Shown: in pieces, positions 1 through 11,179 of the stretch
Layout: each line of letters starts with the position of its first letter
Position numbering within the stretch: the first letter of the stretch is position 1
From: Vesta saturnalis
Taxonomy: Eukaryota > Arthropoda > Insecta > Coleoptera > Lampyridae
DNA length: 64,000 nucleotides
Direction of reading: 5' to 3'
Assembly: GCA_036346205.1 (NCBI GenBank)
Contig: JARFJB010000002.1
Coordinates: forward strand, 5,341,501-5,405,500
Translations under genes and position numbers: made by a program
Notes under the pieces: generated by a model
What the model saw: the letters and a program-made list of their open reading frames with translations, nothing else
The model's database searches: none
What the model was told of the DNA's origin: nothing

Positions 1-62
1 TTCTTATCACTAGCTCCCAAAACAAAAATCATATTAACCATCTCGGCTTGCGAAAAATTCAT
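1..62 (-). pseudogene. mariner-like transposase, N-terminal 20 codons
   Basis: The reverse strand from the ATG at 62-60 reads MNFSQAEMVNMIFVLGA and continues off the window edge. The transposase at 9063-10041 starts MNFSKELINMIYVLGQ, so the two are clearly related. This is the beginning of the N-terminal helix-turn-helix part of a mariner-type DDE transposase. Whether the rest is intact cannot be seen. Confidence 0.65.
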
Positions 63-850
63 TATTTAGAATTTTAATTCAAGTTTTAAATCAATTTGGT
101 ATAAAATACACTAATGCATCACACAAATTATCAACTGACAATAAATAATGACGTTTCTGATGATCTCTATTATTTTTATATGCACACCTCGCCGTCACGG
201 CCAACTAACAACAAAACTTGAAAGCCGTATAGCCTTTTTACAATAAAAAACTGTCATTATTTCAAAAACTACAATTTTTTGGAATATACACTCTTACACA
301 AACTCACCCTTATTTTTAATGCTAAATAAGATAGAATTAAAAAAATAGGGGGTTTCCATTAAAAAGAATGACTTTATAGGTTTTTTTGAATCTACTTATT
401 ATTGTCCATTTGTGATCACCCTGTATGAATGTATTAGAAAAATATCAATACAGCCCATTAGAGTAGGTCCCCATTTCCAAGGAAACCAACCATAACTGAT
501 TGATAAAGGCATCGTTTAGAAAAGATTTCCACCTATGTTTTGGCCTGCAAACGTCATTTTTGACAAAAAATTTGAAATTTGTCAAAAACGGTTAGAGTTA
601 GGTATAGGACATTATACATAAAATGTGTCTAAAATTGTATGTAGAATCTAAATATGTAATAATATATAGGGTTTTCTATTTAAAAAAAAATTTAAAATTA
701 CTTCTAAGCTGTTATGATCTACCCTGTATAATTAAAAATATTTTTGGAGTATGCACCAGAACATACCTTACAACTTTTGTATTTAATTTTTTTTTGTATC
801 TCTTTAAATAAAGGAGATATGGGACTTTGTCACATTAATGCGCCACCCTG
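1..850 (-). mobile_element. mariner-like element, 5' end and inverted-repeat arm (cut by window edge)
   Basis: Minus-oriented end of a mariner-like transposon. The transposase start lies at 62 and the outer terminus is the CCACCCTG near 843-850, the same terminal motif as the elements at 8234 and 23628. Positions about 605-680 (ggtataggacatt and what follows) resemble 25978-26045 in the inverted-repeat arm of the 23628 element. Further CCCTGTAT motifs lie inside the arm near 420 and 722. The other half is outside the window. Confidence 0.65.
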
Positions 851-1040
851 TATGTACCGTGGTGGCACACTTATCAGGTTAGAAGAGTAAATTCGATGTT
901 TCAAATTGTACAATTGACGGATATCTCTATTCAGTGAAAAGTAATTAGGTAAACATAAGATTACACTAAATCCAGTTAAGTATGTAACATATCTGGCGTG
1001 GAACGAGTCACGACCTTGTCACCTACAAAGTGGAAATTAA

Positions 1041-1087
1041 AATAATAATAATCATAATAATTAATAATAACAATAATAATAATAGTA

Positions 1088-1126
<39 letters not shown>

Positions 1127-1127
1127 T
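1041..1127. repeat. (AAT)n-like microsatellite
   Basis: Imperfect AAT/ATA trinucleotide run. It follows about 970-1035 (catatctggcgtggaacgag and after), which resembles the start of the R1 dispersed repeats at 44443, 45959 and 46767. Confidence 0.85.
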
Positions 1128-1700
1128 CATTGTTCAACGAAAAAATATTCAATTATAGAACAAATACAACTGAATTAAATGCATAACTGTAAAACACACT
1201 ATGCGATTAAGTACAACTTTAATTAATTTAATGTATGTACCTAATTTTGTGAGGAAAGCGAAAAGAAAACATAAATGATTGCATTATTGCAATAAATCAA
1301 CAAGCGTAAAAATATTTATATCAATATTAGCATTTGCAGTATTCAAATTTAATGATATTATGTGCGTAGGCGCTTTTAATAACGAATTGGTCTTTGGGAC
1401 ATGATTAAGAAAGGTTATAGGGAATCTTGTTAAGCGAATGGGCACGGAAAAGTTAAGGGATGATAAACGAAAAGTCAATTCGATTGTTAAGTAAGCCGTA
1501 TAAAAATCTAATGATGTTCATTTACGTCTGTGCTCTAATGATGAACGTTGAAATCGACCTAGGAGATACTCTGAGGATAACCTCTCGCTGGATAGATACC
1601 ATCAACCTTAAAAGAAACGTATTTCAAACATTTTCTCTGATCATTTTCGGTCATATTTATATGTTTATTATAGATAGGCTATAATATAAGATTACAGTAC
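1128..1700. other. unassigned AT-rich stretch
   Basis: No recognisable gene, RNA or repeat. Short open frames exist on both strands but show no family resemblance. Confidence 0.5.
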
Positions 1701-1925
1701 TCAAGTTTTGGCAGAACTAATGAAAATATAGCGAAAAAATGGAGTACAATGAAATGATTTGATATTCCTAATGATGAATTCAAGCATTCCTTTTGCATCT
1801 AAACATATGGACTGAACATGAATCGAAACACTTAGATGTTGATCAAACAGTATACCGAGATCTTTAGTATTTGAGACCCGAGCTAAGGGAAAATTGTTAA
1901 AGATGTAGTAAACAATTTTTAACAA
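1701..1925 (-). pseudogene. jockey-like LINE reverse transcriptase fragment
   Basis: The minus-strand frame contains KDLGILFDQHLSVSIHVQS and then KGMLEFIIRN. This matches the segment just after the catalytic core of jockey-type reverse transcriptases, where the usual form is DLGV-FD-L-F-H followed by LGFI-R. It is the same part of the protein as LDVTFDVKLSF in the plus-strand LINE at 33590-35215. Only about 60 residues remain. The neighbouring Penelope terminal repeat begins at about 1885, so one may have inserted beside the other. Confidence 0.7.
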
Positions 1926-2030
1926 ACATTACTACTGACGAAGATAACTGTAAGTGTTATCGAAACGTTTAGATTGTATAATTTAAAGTACACCATTAAA
2001 AAATCCCAAAAAAGATAAGTATTTTAGTAT
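1885..2030 (+). mobile_element. Penelope-like terminal repeat fragment
   Basis: Nearly the same sequence occurs at 20400-20535, and in reverse at 18650-18775, in a Penelope element with a recognisable GIY-YIG domain. It ends with the shared string gataagtatttta. It carries the hammerhead-like core described separately. Confidence 0.7.
1930..1992 (+). ncRNA. hammerhead ribozyme-like motif
   Basis: Core CTGACGA at 1935-1941, then a perfect 6-bp helix II (GATAAC 1943-1948 with GTTATC 1956-1961, loop TGTAAGT), then GAAA at 1962-1965. A weak helix III can be drawn between TTTA after GAAAC and TAAA before GTA. Penelope-like elements are known to carry minimal type I hammerheads in their terminal repeats. 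Helix I is not obvious, so activity is uncertain. Confidence 0.55.
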
Positions 2031-2351
2031 GAATATTTATTTGCGAAAGAAAGACTAAATAAACGTTGAGAAATTTGTCGGATCACGCCCCACAAAAAGA
2101 AGGAATTCCTATGTGTTTTGATAGGTTCTTTATATCGGTGAAAATTGACGAAATTCCCTTTGCTGTCGTTGTTGTATACGAAATACAAACCAGTATAAGA
2201 AAGACCAAAGTCAGATAAAGCGAGATTTCTCTTTTTCAACTTGGCGAAGACTTCAACGGAGTTGGTGCATAGATAAATATACACCAATTCCCATTATATT
2301 TTGAACAACGTTCAACACCAACACAGCCCTACACTCATAGTCTACCAAACT
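2031..2351. other. unassigned
   Basis: An 87-codon minus-strand open frame (2024-2287) has no recognisable domain and partly overlaps the Penelope fragment. I do not call it a gene. Confidence 0.45.
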
Positions 2352-2870
2352 TAGCTCTTAGCCACCGAGAGAATGCATTTTGCAGAATCCACAACGAAAT
2401 TGGTGTATCAAGATAGATTTTCGGCAAAATCTAACCAAAATGCTGGTCAGTATTCATTGGTTACATAATTTGATTTTTGGTCGTCGATAGAATCCACTTT
2501 GCCACATCCAAACTAAATTGGTTGTACGAACAAAGATTTGGTAACCAACACTTATCTATCAGTGAATTTAGCTCTTGGTCATCAAAGCAACTAATTTTGC
2601 CGTGACCCTAACGAAATTGGTGTGTAAATTTAGATTTTGGGCAATATTGATCAACATTCATGAACCACACAATTTAATCCTTGGTCATCAAGAGATGCCG
2701 CGTCCCTAACAAAATTGATGCACGAACATAGATTTAGTCCAAACCCCGGTATCACCGTATTTAGCTCTTGGCTATCCAGAGATACCATTTTATCTCTTTG
2801 CTGCGTAAATATAGATTGTTGGCAAGATACTTGCCTTTCACTGCCCCCCCTCTCCTAATTTTGTAAAAAT
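2352..2870 (+). repeat. degenerate ~100-bp tandem repeat, five units
   Basis: The phrase tagctcttggtcatcaagag recurs in variants at about 2352, 2471, 2569, 2675 and 2762, spaced 87-119 bp. Each is followed by a variant of taacgaaattggtg and then catagattttgg. The units have diverged in sequence and length, so the array is old. No open reading frame follows the period. Confidence 0.7.
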
Positions 2871-4050
2871 TTATGTACTTTGCACAAATAGAGTACATAA
2901 GTTACAGCGAATGCCAGAAGTCGATGGGTAGTCTAGTGACCGAGTTATGTTGTGCACAGACACACAACTCCTTCGATATTGTTTCGCACCACGCGTCCCA
3001 GGTTTAAACTATTTTACTCAATTTTATTTTAAAAAAGAAGAGAAATAACAAAGGAATATTTTGTGTTTTGGAAGCAACGTAGTAGGGAAGGTAAGCTAGA
3101 CATTCGTTCATTTCCGTAACTTTGCACAAAAGCGCGCGCTACTCACAACCTTATGTTTACATTTTTTACTCGTTTGTTTTGCACAGTTGCAACACTTAGT
3201 GAAGCTGTACCCTACTTTAACAAGAAATCAAAGTTAACGTGCGCTGATTTTCTGACAGAATTGGAGGTATAATTTGATTTTCTGACGAGGTACGCTTATG
3301 ATAAAATGTTATACTGACACTTTCCAGCTTAATACACTGTGATATTTTAAACGGTTAGGAGTACAGACGGACAGACGGTCAACGCCAATTCTTTGAAAAA
3401 TCTGCCAAAATTGTGCCTAATTCGCAGATAAAATTAAAAGATGAGAATATAAAATGGTAGGAAACATGCACAGTTCTACAGTGTTTTGTAGCTACACCCA
3501 AACAAGGTGTAACATGGAAAACATTACTAAAGGACAGGGAAACCTCAAAACCCGAAGCAGTAAATACAAACAAAGGGAAATTTAAGGGAGAAAGTGAAAT
3601 TAAGTGAAAGTCAAAAGGCATCGAACCAAAACAAAAAATAACTACATAAACTTAAAGAGAAAGCAGAGCAAGTCAGTAATTCAATCCGCGTCACCAGAAG
3701 CAAATCGCACGACTTACCTGAAGATTAATAGTGGGCCCTGGTCGAAACGTCGCATCCACACAATCAATTTGTGTGAAATAAACAAACCAAAGCGAGACTA
3801 TACATAGAAACAAAATAGAACACATAGCAACAGTCGCGGCTAGAGATACCTTAGATCTGCAAAATTCTTAGATTATGCTTTTCATACTTTACGTTTACTA
3901 TCTCAACTTCATGTTTTATTTTTTCATTCCGTATCTTTCTAACCTTTGAGTTTTAATCGCATTTAATGACTTCTCGGAATTTTCCGATTCATTAATTGGT
4001 TTGAAATTACCATTTTCGGTTTAATTCACTAAGTTTAAGGAGGATTATTT
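2871..4050. other. unassigned, possible decayed Penelope tail near 3718-3775
   Basis: No domain-bearing frame. A 67-codon plus-strand frame at 3604-3807 is basic and unrecognised. Within it, CTGAAGA (3718) and GAAACGTCG (3744) are spaced like a hammerhead core, and CACACAA/TTTGTGTG forms a hairpin at about 3757-3774. The expected helix II between them does not form. Confidence 0.4.
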
Positions 4051-4193
4051 AAAATACTTATATTTTCTGGTTTTTCTATGGCGTATTTTTGTATTTTAAG
4101 TCATACAAATCTAAACGGTTAGATTTGTATAACTTAAATACAAAAATAGACCATGAAAAACCCAAAAAGATAAGTATTCTAATATAAGTAATA
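4051..4193. repeat. head-to-head inverted Penelope terminal-repeat fragments
   Basis: Positions about 4083-4116 and 4118-4150 form an imperfect palindrome centred on the aaacggtt near 4116 (arms TACAAATCTAA / TTAGATTTGTA and further). Both arms continue outward into the Penelope end string ending gataagtatt (left arm reversed at 4051, right arm at 4168-4182). Two termini of the same family therefore meet in inverted orientation. Confidence 0.65.
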
Positions 4194-5815
4194 ATTGTGA
4201 AAGTTTATATTTTCAAGGAGGATTAAATTATTTTCCGATAGATTTCAGGTTTTTTGTGCTCCGGGGTTCGAATCTGGTTACCTGGATCAAATTATATTTA
4301 AATTAGCCCTCCATATTTAATTTGGTAAAACTCTTTTTGGTATGGTATTGAAATTAGTGCTGCATTTTGAGATCTGTCTAAAGTAATTCAACATCCTGAA
4401 ATTGATCCATCATATTCGAAACCGGTCTTTCTGGCATGATCTTAAAAAAAATCCTGCATTTTGAAATTCTTTCCTCGATCAGGATCGAAACTAGTTATGG
4501 TACAAGCTTAGAATCTATATATTCATATTCTTTAACTTTACTTCCTGGAATTTCATATTTTATAGCACTAATGTTTTAAATACAATGTAATTCCACAATT
4601 TCTTTCAAATAATTATTTATTTCTCTACGCGTTTCACTACAACATACATCATCATCAAGGGAAAATATATAAATAAAATCACAAACAAGTCGTTATGGTA
4701 ACAAGTAATTCAGGTAAAACAGCAAATTTGATTTAAATTATAAGTCTATATTTAATATATCTGTTAAAGGTGAATTTATAAGATCATCCTGTTCGTTGAG
4801 TAAATGCCCAATATAAACAGAATTACAGAATGTGCAATTCAATTTATAAATACCCGACTTCAAAATGTTTAAGAATATTGTTATTAGTTTTGAAAACAAC
4901 TTAGTACTTCTTGTTCTTTTGTAATATGTGAAGTACTTTTTCCCGTAGTCATCCAAAATATAAAATTGACATGTATTTATTTTCTGTTGGTTCTGTGTTA
5001 ACCGGGTAAATGTTTTTGAAAGAAAGTTTGTACTCTTGATTTTTAAATAAAGTGTCGATTATGTTTGAAATGTAACTTGTTTTATAATTGATATTTCTTT
5101 ATTGGCATTTGTTTGGTTTAAAGGTTGTATTTTTATCGTGACATGCATCGTTTAGAATTGTAATGTATGTGTAGGTTTTCTAAATATAGAGAACTCATAC
5201 TCGTTCTGTGTATTAATTTTTATGTTTAAATCTAGGAAATTAATGTCTCTATTTTGCTCATTCTCTAGTGTAACTTTCGGTTAGTATGAAAATTGTTAAT
5301 ATTAATTAAAAGTTTATCAATGAAAAATGATGAACTATCAAGACATGCTAAAATATTATTAACGTAACAAAACCAAAATACAATCTTATCATAACCATTT
5401 AATCCAAAATTTGATCTAAATTGTCCATAAAGATATTAGCTAAAAATGAGCAAATTGGACTGCCCATTGGTTAACTATTTCTGTTGTAGATAAATCTTAT
5501 TATCGAATGTGAAAAAGTTTTGATTAACACAGGGACAAATAATTGGATTAACTCCATTCTCATAACTAATAATATTATTATTAAATAAGCAATTATTTAA
5601 TAAACGCATACATTCATGAGGAAAATAACATATGATTAGGTACTTGGATTTAAGAAACTACTGGTCTAATGGGCATATTTAGGTTGTAGATTTTGATAAG
5701 ATTGTATAGTTTTGGTGCTCGTGGGTTCTTGTTTCTGTAAATATGTAAAGCAGATATTGCTTTGTCTTTTGTCGTAGGATCTCTATTTAAAATATCACAC
5801 AAGATTCATAAACTT
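4194..5815 (-). pseudogene. Penelope-like retroelement (RT and GIY-YIG) remnant
   Basis: Minus-strand reverse transcriptase/endonuclease remnant. In order from 5815 downward: around 5690-5760 the frames read RNKNPRAPKLYNLIKIYN and NMPIRPVVS, the conserved N-terminal RT motif of Penelope elements. Around 5425-5480, ATGGGCAGTCC and ATCTTTATGGACAAT match the GLPMGSP...IFMDNL motif, out of frame. At 4738-4956 the open frame contains SGIYKLNCTFCNSVYIGH, the start of the GIY-YIG endonuclease with its paired cysteines. Frameshifts and stops separate these, so it is dead. Penelope elements are retrotransposons with an RT related to telomerase. Confidence 0.75.
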
Positions 5816-5824
5816 GTCAAATGG

Positions 5825-6235
5825 TCAATTTAATAACTAAGAATTAGAATTTCTTAACAAAGGTTTGAAGTTTTGCCCTTTTCCTATATTCACAACAAAC
5901 TTAAAAAGATTTTAGCAGTGGAATGGGAACTCATCATAGAAATGATCACAATACTTATGACAAATTTCAAATTGCTAATTTACTTAGTTTTTGTTGAAAA
6001 AGAATAAAACTTACAAGTGTGTACTAAAATCAGTTAAGAATAAAATTAACAAAAGTAATTTAATTTCTGTTAAAGCAGATAAAGGTAACAATTTAGTAAT
6101 TATTTCAAACGATAGTTATGCAAAAAGTTAATGATTTTATTATTAATAACGAAAATTTAGAAGTTTTAAATAGAGATCTCGTAAAGAGCCAGAATCCATT
6201 ACAAAACTTAGGTAATTGATTATTTGTTAATTGGA
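5825..6235 (+). pseudogene. Penelope-like retroelement, N-terminal part
   Basis: The plus strand shows LEFLNKGLKFCPFP (about 5848-5890) and later KADKGNNLVIISNDSYAK (about 6074-6128) followed by VNDFIINNENLEVLN, with frameshifts between. These are the standard N-terminal motifs of Penelope polyproteins, lying before the RT fingers. Orientation is opposite to the copy at 4194-5815, and the two join near 5815-5825. The RT core is missing here. Confidence 0.7.
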
Positions 6236-6794
6236 CAATTTTAATTAAAATGTAGAAATCCCAAATAATTAATCTTTATCCCTTCCGACGTTGTTTCAAA
6301 AATGTTAAGAATTTTCTACGTCAGAGTCCCACTACTGGTCAGACAACCAATCTCTGAAGAAGAAAAAGGAAAAGCTCACGTATTTCATTCCCTCGATCTA
6401 TTCGTTGACATGCGCTGTCAATGTACGGCGCACGCCGAGAATCATGATGGCGAGAACTTAGAAGCAAGATCAAAAATTATACTGAACGTAGTATGGGGAG
6501 GAAAAAAAGGAAAAGGCCACATATTTCATTCCCTCCCCAGGGGGAAGGGCGGGCTGCTCGAGCTTTCCGAGCTCCTTCAGCCACAATCATGGATTCCCAG
6601 CATACATGCATACATTACGTATATATGTATGGTGGGATTAAGGACAGGTGTGGTCAGGATAGGATCGGAAGAAACGGAGTTAGGGTTCTGAGGGGGAAAA
6701 TACTATCCCAACCTAAGTAGCCGCACATGGTGTACATATACGCAGTGACCATGCCGCTACATTTGTATGAGGAAAACTCCCTGGAAACACCTCA
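6236..6794. other. unassigned, less AT-rich, with an internal duplication
   Basis: Two similar stretches, about 6362-6395 and 6508-6535, both read ggaaaagg/ct-cac-tatttcattccctc. A 129-codon plus-strand frame (6302-6691) spans both but shows no known domain, and a second overlapping frame is equally long. Probably repeat-derived. Confidence 0.4.
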
Positions 6795-6872
6795 TACAAA
6801 GTAGACGGTAACGGGAATCGAACCCATTACCTCCCGAATGCTAAGCAGGTCGTGTTACTGAATTAGCATCAC
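6795..6872 (-). tRNA. tRNA-like sequence (tRNA pseudogene or SINE head)
   Basis: On the minus strand GGGTTCGATTCCC (about 6813-6825) is a consensus B box in a T arm, preceded by TTAGCAT, which resembles the anticodon loop of tRNA-Ala(AGC), and by a weak D arm (GCTAATTCAGTAA). The anticodon stem is poorly paired, so this is a tRNA-derived repeat or decayed tRNA rather than a functional gene. Confidence 0.4.
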
Positions 6873-8233
6873 CACCAAAAGCTGTCCCCGCCTTCCTCGG
6901 ATTTTAATAAAACTGCGAGACGCGCTACAGACCTGGGTCTTTTCGAAGACCCAGCTCTTTTCATCACCGTTCTCCTAGTTCTGTACACCTGAAATTGCTT
7001 CCGTTCATCTATGCCTACCGGTAGTTAAATCTGTGGTCACCTGCACGTAAGTTTTATTACGCAACCTTACACATACACTTTTGAATGGCGCCATGCCGGG
7101 TGTTCATGCCCAACGTAGCCTTTCGCATACATGGTCGGAGAGAATCGTTACCTGCCTAAGTTCTAGCAACCCCCAGGGTAACGATTAAGAAGCGCAACGG
7201 GCCGCCATACCAGAATCTATTAATCGATACTTTGCACATATTTTACACAACTCACACTAACACGCTGCCCCAGGCTGCCTAAACAACGTGCAGGGAGTCT
7301 ACGAGTTGAAACTAACAAGCCGGTCAAAATTAGACCTTTATTTCGGTCGCACCGCTCCGTAAACTGCGATAGCGTTCGCAAAACGTTACGTAAAACGAGT
7401 GAGTATTAAATTTCTATCCAACTTAACATGTTTAAAGTTGGTTATTTTTAAGTTTACTTCATGTATGAAGTCCTGAAACTGCATTCTGTTCTGCTCGCCC
7501 TTGGCGAGATAACAACTATACATCCTATTGGAAGTCTTGAATCTGTATCCGACCTAAATCGCAAGTCGGAGGAGAATAATCCTTTCATTATTCACAGAGA
7601 ATCCAGAGGATAAAATAAATCCTATATTCAAACATTCGCTAAATACCGACGCATGTAAAACGTTCAGTTATCCTGCCAGCCTGTATATTAAACAGTCCTG
7701 TAAAAAAACTACCGTTAATTAATAAACCCTTGTAAATATTAGTTAAATACGTTGAAATTCCTTTCGTAAAAATTAGATGTAACAGTTGCATTATATGATA
7801 CGTATACGATTTCTATTATAAAAATAGTAATAAAGAATTGTGGAAATGCAAGTCCTTTAGTCCCTTTAAATTTATCGATTTTCTGAGAGACCTAGAAGCA
7901 GGTATATTAAAGCCATTTACCGCTTTCTGATCGCTTTGAAAATATTTCCAATTCGAAATCACATTATAATAACTGTATACAGCTGTTTTCTGCCGTTTTC
8001 TACCAGACAGGAACGGACTTGAAATATTATCGTATTTTTATTTAATTTTCCTTTCGTTTTCTTTCTATATTCACTTTATATAGGAAATTAAGATCATTTT
8101 CCTTCTGTAGTGTAAATCCGGCGTTAATGTTATTTTCGCAGCAAACCTAACGAGAGTACCACGCCCACTGCACAACAATTCAATCCCAGGACCACCTTTG
8201 GTGGAGGGTTGATTTTGTTTTATTTAGAGTATA
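6873..8233. other. unassigned stretch
   Basis: No domain-bearing open frame. 6880-7380 is richer in GC and CpG than its surroundings, and from 7400 on it becomes AT-rich. I see no RNA gene, splice-consistent exon or known repeat. It could be unique host non-coding DNA. Confidence 0.45.
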
Positions 8234-10979
8234 TACAGGGTGTCCCACCGATTTGGGGTTGGAAGATTACGCATATACTGTTTATTTAATAAAAAATCTT
8301 ATGAGATTATTGTAGTCAACAACGAGGAACATCTTGTAAAAATATTTTTGTATATACAGGGTGTCCCATTTTCGAGTACTACACTAAACTTGTGTTTTTT
8401 TAATGGAACACCTTATATATTTGAATTCTCTGTTAAATGCTGAGTAAAATGATATAAGATACTATGGGTCTACGACTAACGGTTCCTAAGTTATTGACAT
8501 TTCTATGTACAAAAATTAGTCAATTAAGTAGGCTCCTGTTCCGCCATCTAGAAATATATCGTAGAGAAATTTTGGGATTTGTTTTTACAATCTGTCTAGT
8601 TTGAACTTCTATATTCAAATTGCAGACTCTTTTCTTTGTATATACAGGGTGGTTCATTTTGCTCAATGTTATTTTTCTCGTTTTTTTAAATGGCACACCC
8701 TGTATTTTATTACAGATTTGAATAGCACTTTTTACGGGTTTTCAATAGATACTACTTTTTACTACCTATTCCTAAGTGTTTTTTAATTATTTAGTGACAA
8801 AGTTGAAAATTGTAAACATTTTTTATTTTTGTTGAATTTGTCAGAATATGAAATAAATAAAGACAATATCATAATTCACAGAGAAACAAAAATGAAACAA
8901 TGCTAATTGCTATAAAACCGTAAAACTATAGGTTTATGGCACAATTCAAGATTTTGCACTATAAAAGAGCAACGCTAAATAGTTATTTACTCGTAGAACT
9001 GCATAACTATAAACTTTAACTTAAACTTTAAAATGGAAAAAGAACACAATGAATTACAAATTTTATATTAAATGTTCAGAACTGTTTCCATTTGCAGCAA
9101 TGTATATTGTCAACCACCTAGTAAAGGTTGCTTTGACATTTTGAAGGGTGCTTCTTCGAATACTTCGAAAATATCCAGTAATCCTCAGGGGAGTGAGATC
9201 GAGTGACCTCACTGGCCAAAAAATGGGACCACCCCGATCTATCCAGCGATCTTGGCGCCAATAAACCGACGTACTCAATTATGGTACTGCAGCAGGTATC
9301 CATCATGTTGGTAATACATAACTTGAGAGGGGAATGTAGATTCACATTTACAAGCAACTGTGGCAAATCTTTTTGAAGGAATTGCAGATATCTTTCGTCA
9401 GGGAACCATCAAAAAAGAAAGGTCCTACTACATCAGTATTGATAATACCACTCCACACTTTCACAGTCCACTGATGCTGGTAATCTACTTGTCGTACCCA
9501 GTGTGACTTTTCAACGGAGTAATAGTGACTATTATGTTTATTAACGACTCCTATGCTATTAAAAGTTGCTATATCGCTAAATAGCACAAAGTCAACAGTA
9601 TTGGATTGTTGGTTAATTTTGTCCAGAATAATATTGCATAATGCGACACGAGTTGCGAAATCCTGCGGTCGTAGGCTTTGATGCAAACACAAATGGTACG
9701 GGTGGTATTTATGTTTGCTTGTAATTCTTTGTATTGAACATTTGCTCAGATCTACTTGTACCGCAATCTGACGAACACTTACGTGAGGATTTTCTTCTGA
9801 ATTTAATAAAACTGTCAACTCGTTTTCTTCGTTTGCAACGGTACGATTTTCTACATCTCTTTTTTTGTATATGACATTTCCTGTCTCTCCAAATCATTCT
9901 CGAAGAAGCTGAAACGCTTCCGGTCTTGAATGTCTAGGTCTAAAGGGCACTTTTGTTTATAAATCCTGGATGCCAGCTAACAGTTTCTTTCAGCTTGTCC
10001 CAAAACATAGATCATATTAATCAGCTCTTTTGAAAAATTCATCGCACACTAAGTAAATAACTAAGTCATTATCACATATTTATCTGACAATTCTTCACGA
10101 ATTATTTATAATAAGTGGCTTTCATTTGTTAAGTTGTTAAGAAATAGAAAAAGACAATCGAAAACCAAGCTACTGTTATTCATAGTGTTCTTTGATTCCA
10201 TTTTAAAGTTCATAGTTATGCAGTTCTGCGAGTAAATAATTATTAAGCGTTGCTCTTTCATAGTGCAAAATGTTGAATTGTGTCATAAACCTATAGCTTC
10301 ACGATTTTATAGCATTTAGCATTGTTTCATTTTTCTTTTTCTGTGAATTATGATATTATCTTTATTTCTTTTATATTGTGACAAATTCAACAAAAATAAA
10401 AAATGTTTGCAATTTTCAACTTTATCACTAAATAATTCAAAAACACTTAGAAATAGGTAGTAAAAACTGAGTATTTATTGAAAACCCGTAAAAAGTGCTA
10501 TTCAAATCTGTAATAAAATACAGGGTGTGGCATTTAAAAAAAATGAGAAAAATAACATTGAGCAAAATGGACCACCCTGTTTATGCAAAGAAAAGAGTTT
10601 GCAATCTGAGTGTAGAAGTTAAAACTAGACAGATTGGAAAAATAAATCCCAAAATTTCAAGATGGCGAAACTGGAGCCTACTTCATTGTCTAATTTTTTT
10701 ACATAGAATTGTCAATAACTTAGGAACCGTTAGTCGTAGACCCACACTACCTTATATCATTTTGCTCAGCATTTAACAGAGAATTCAAATATATAGGGCG
10801 TTCCATAAAAAAACCACAAGTTTAGTCTAGCACTCGAAAATGGGACACCCTGTACATACAACAATATTTTTGCAAGATGCTGCTCGTTGTTGACTACAAT
10901 AATCTGTTATAAAATTTTTTATTAAATCAACAGCATAGGCCTAATCTTCCACCCCCAAATCGTTGGGGCACCCTGTATA
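8234..10979. mobile_element. mariner-like transposon with ~800-bp terminal inverted repeats
   Basis: The left end TACAGGGTGTCCCACCG (8234) mirrors the right end at 10960-10979. The inverted arms run about 8234-9050 and 10180-10979 and align with moderate divergence. The insertion is flanked by TA-rich sequence, as expected for this superfamily. Each arm carries the terminal-like motif ACAGGGTG more than once (for example 8357 and 8645 on the left; 10520, 10573 and 10849 on the right). A decayed transposase occupies the minus strand between the arms. Confidence 0.85.
9063..10041 (-). pseudogene. mariner-like transposase, decayed
   Basis: DDE transposase that would cut at the element's inverted ends and insert at TA. 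The start MNFSKELINMIYVLGQ lies at 10041. The helix-turn-helix part follows with frameshifts. Then comes a 156-codon open frame (9348-9818) with NPHVSVRQIA, the first catalytic block LFSDIATFNS and FFFDGSLT. The C-terminal frame (9063-9278) has WIDRGGPIFWPVRSLDLTPL and ends with a variant of the usual C-FEHL ending. The third catalytic Asp, normally in PLDF, reads PLRI. The family is usually about 340 residues and the span fits full length, but several frameshifts make it inactive. Confidence 0.85.
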
Positions 10980-11179
10980 TTTTTTTGTTTGAATTATTCA
11001 CTTGTAGATATATAGAATGTAAGTAAGTTTAAGTGTGCAATATTTGGCTATTGTATTGATACTGAGAAAATATGTGTATAAAACCCTTTTAGCGTTCATT
11101 GACCAGTATGGGAAAAGTCCAGTTGCAAACGATCAGCCCTATTCAACGAACCACCCCTTTGTGTAAGCAAAAAAAAACA
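10980..11179. other. unassigned
   Basis: AT-rich junction DNA between the mariner element and the Penelope remnant. Nothing recognised. Confidence 0.4.

Noticed and set aside
3604..3807. 67-codon basic open frame
   Set aside because: No recognisable motif; it lies over a possible decayed Penelope tail.
4255..4290. B-box-like GGTTCGAATC on the plus strand
   Set aside because: No D arm or anticodon arm can be built upstream, so it is not called a tRNA or SINE.
6302..6720. Overlapping 129- and 75-codon frames
   Set aside because: They span an internal duplication, show no domain, and both frames are open over the same sequence, so neither is favoured.
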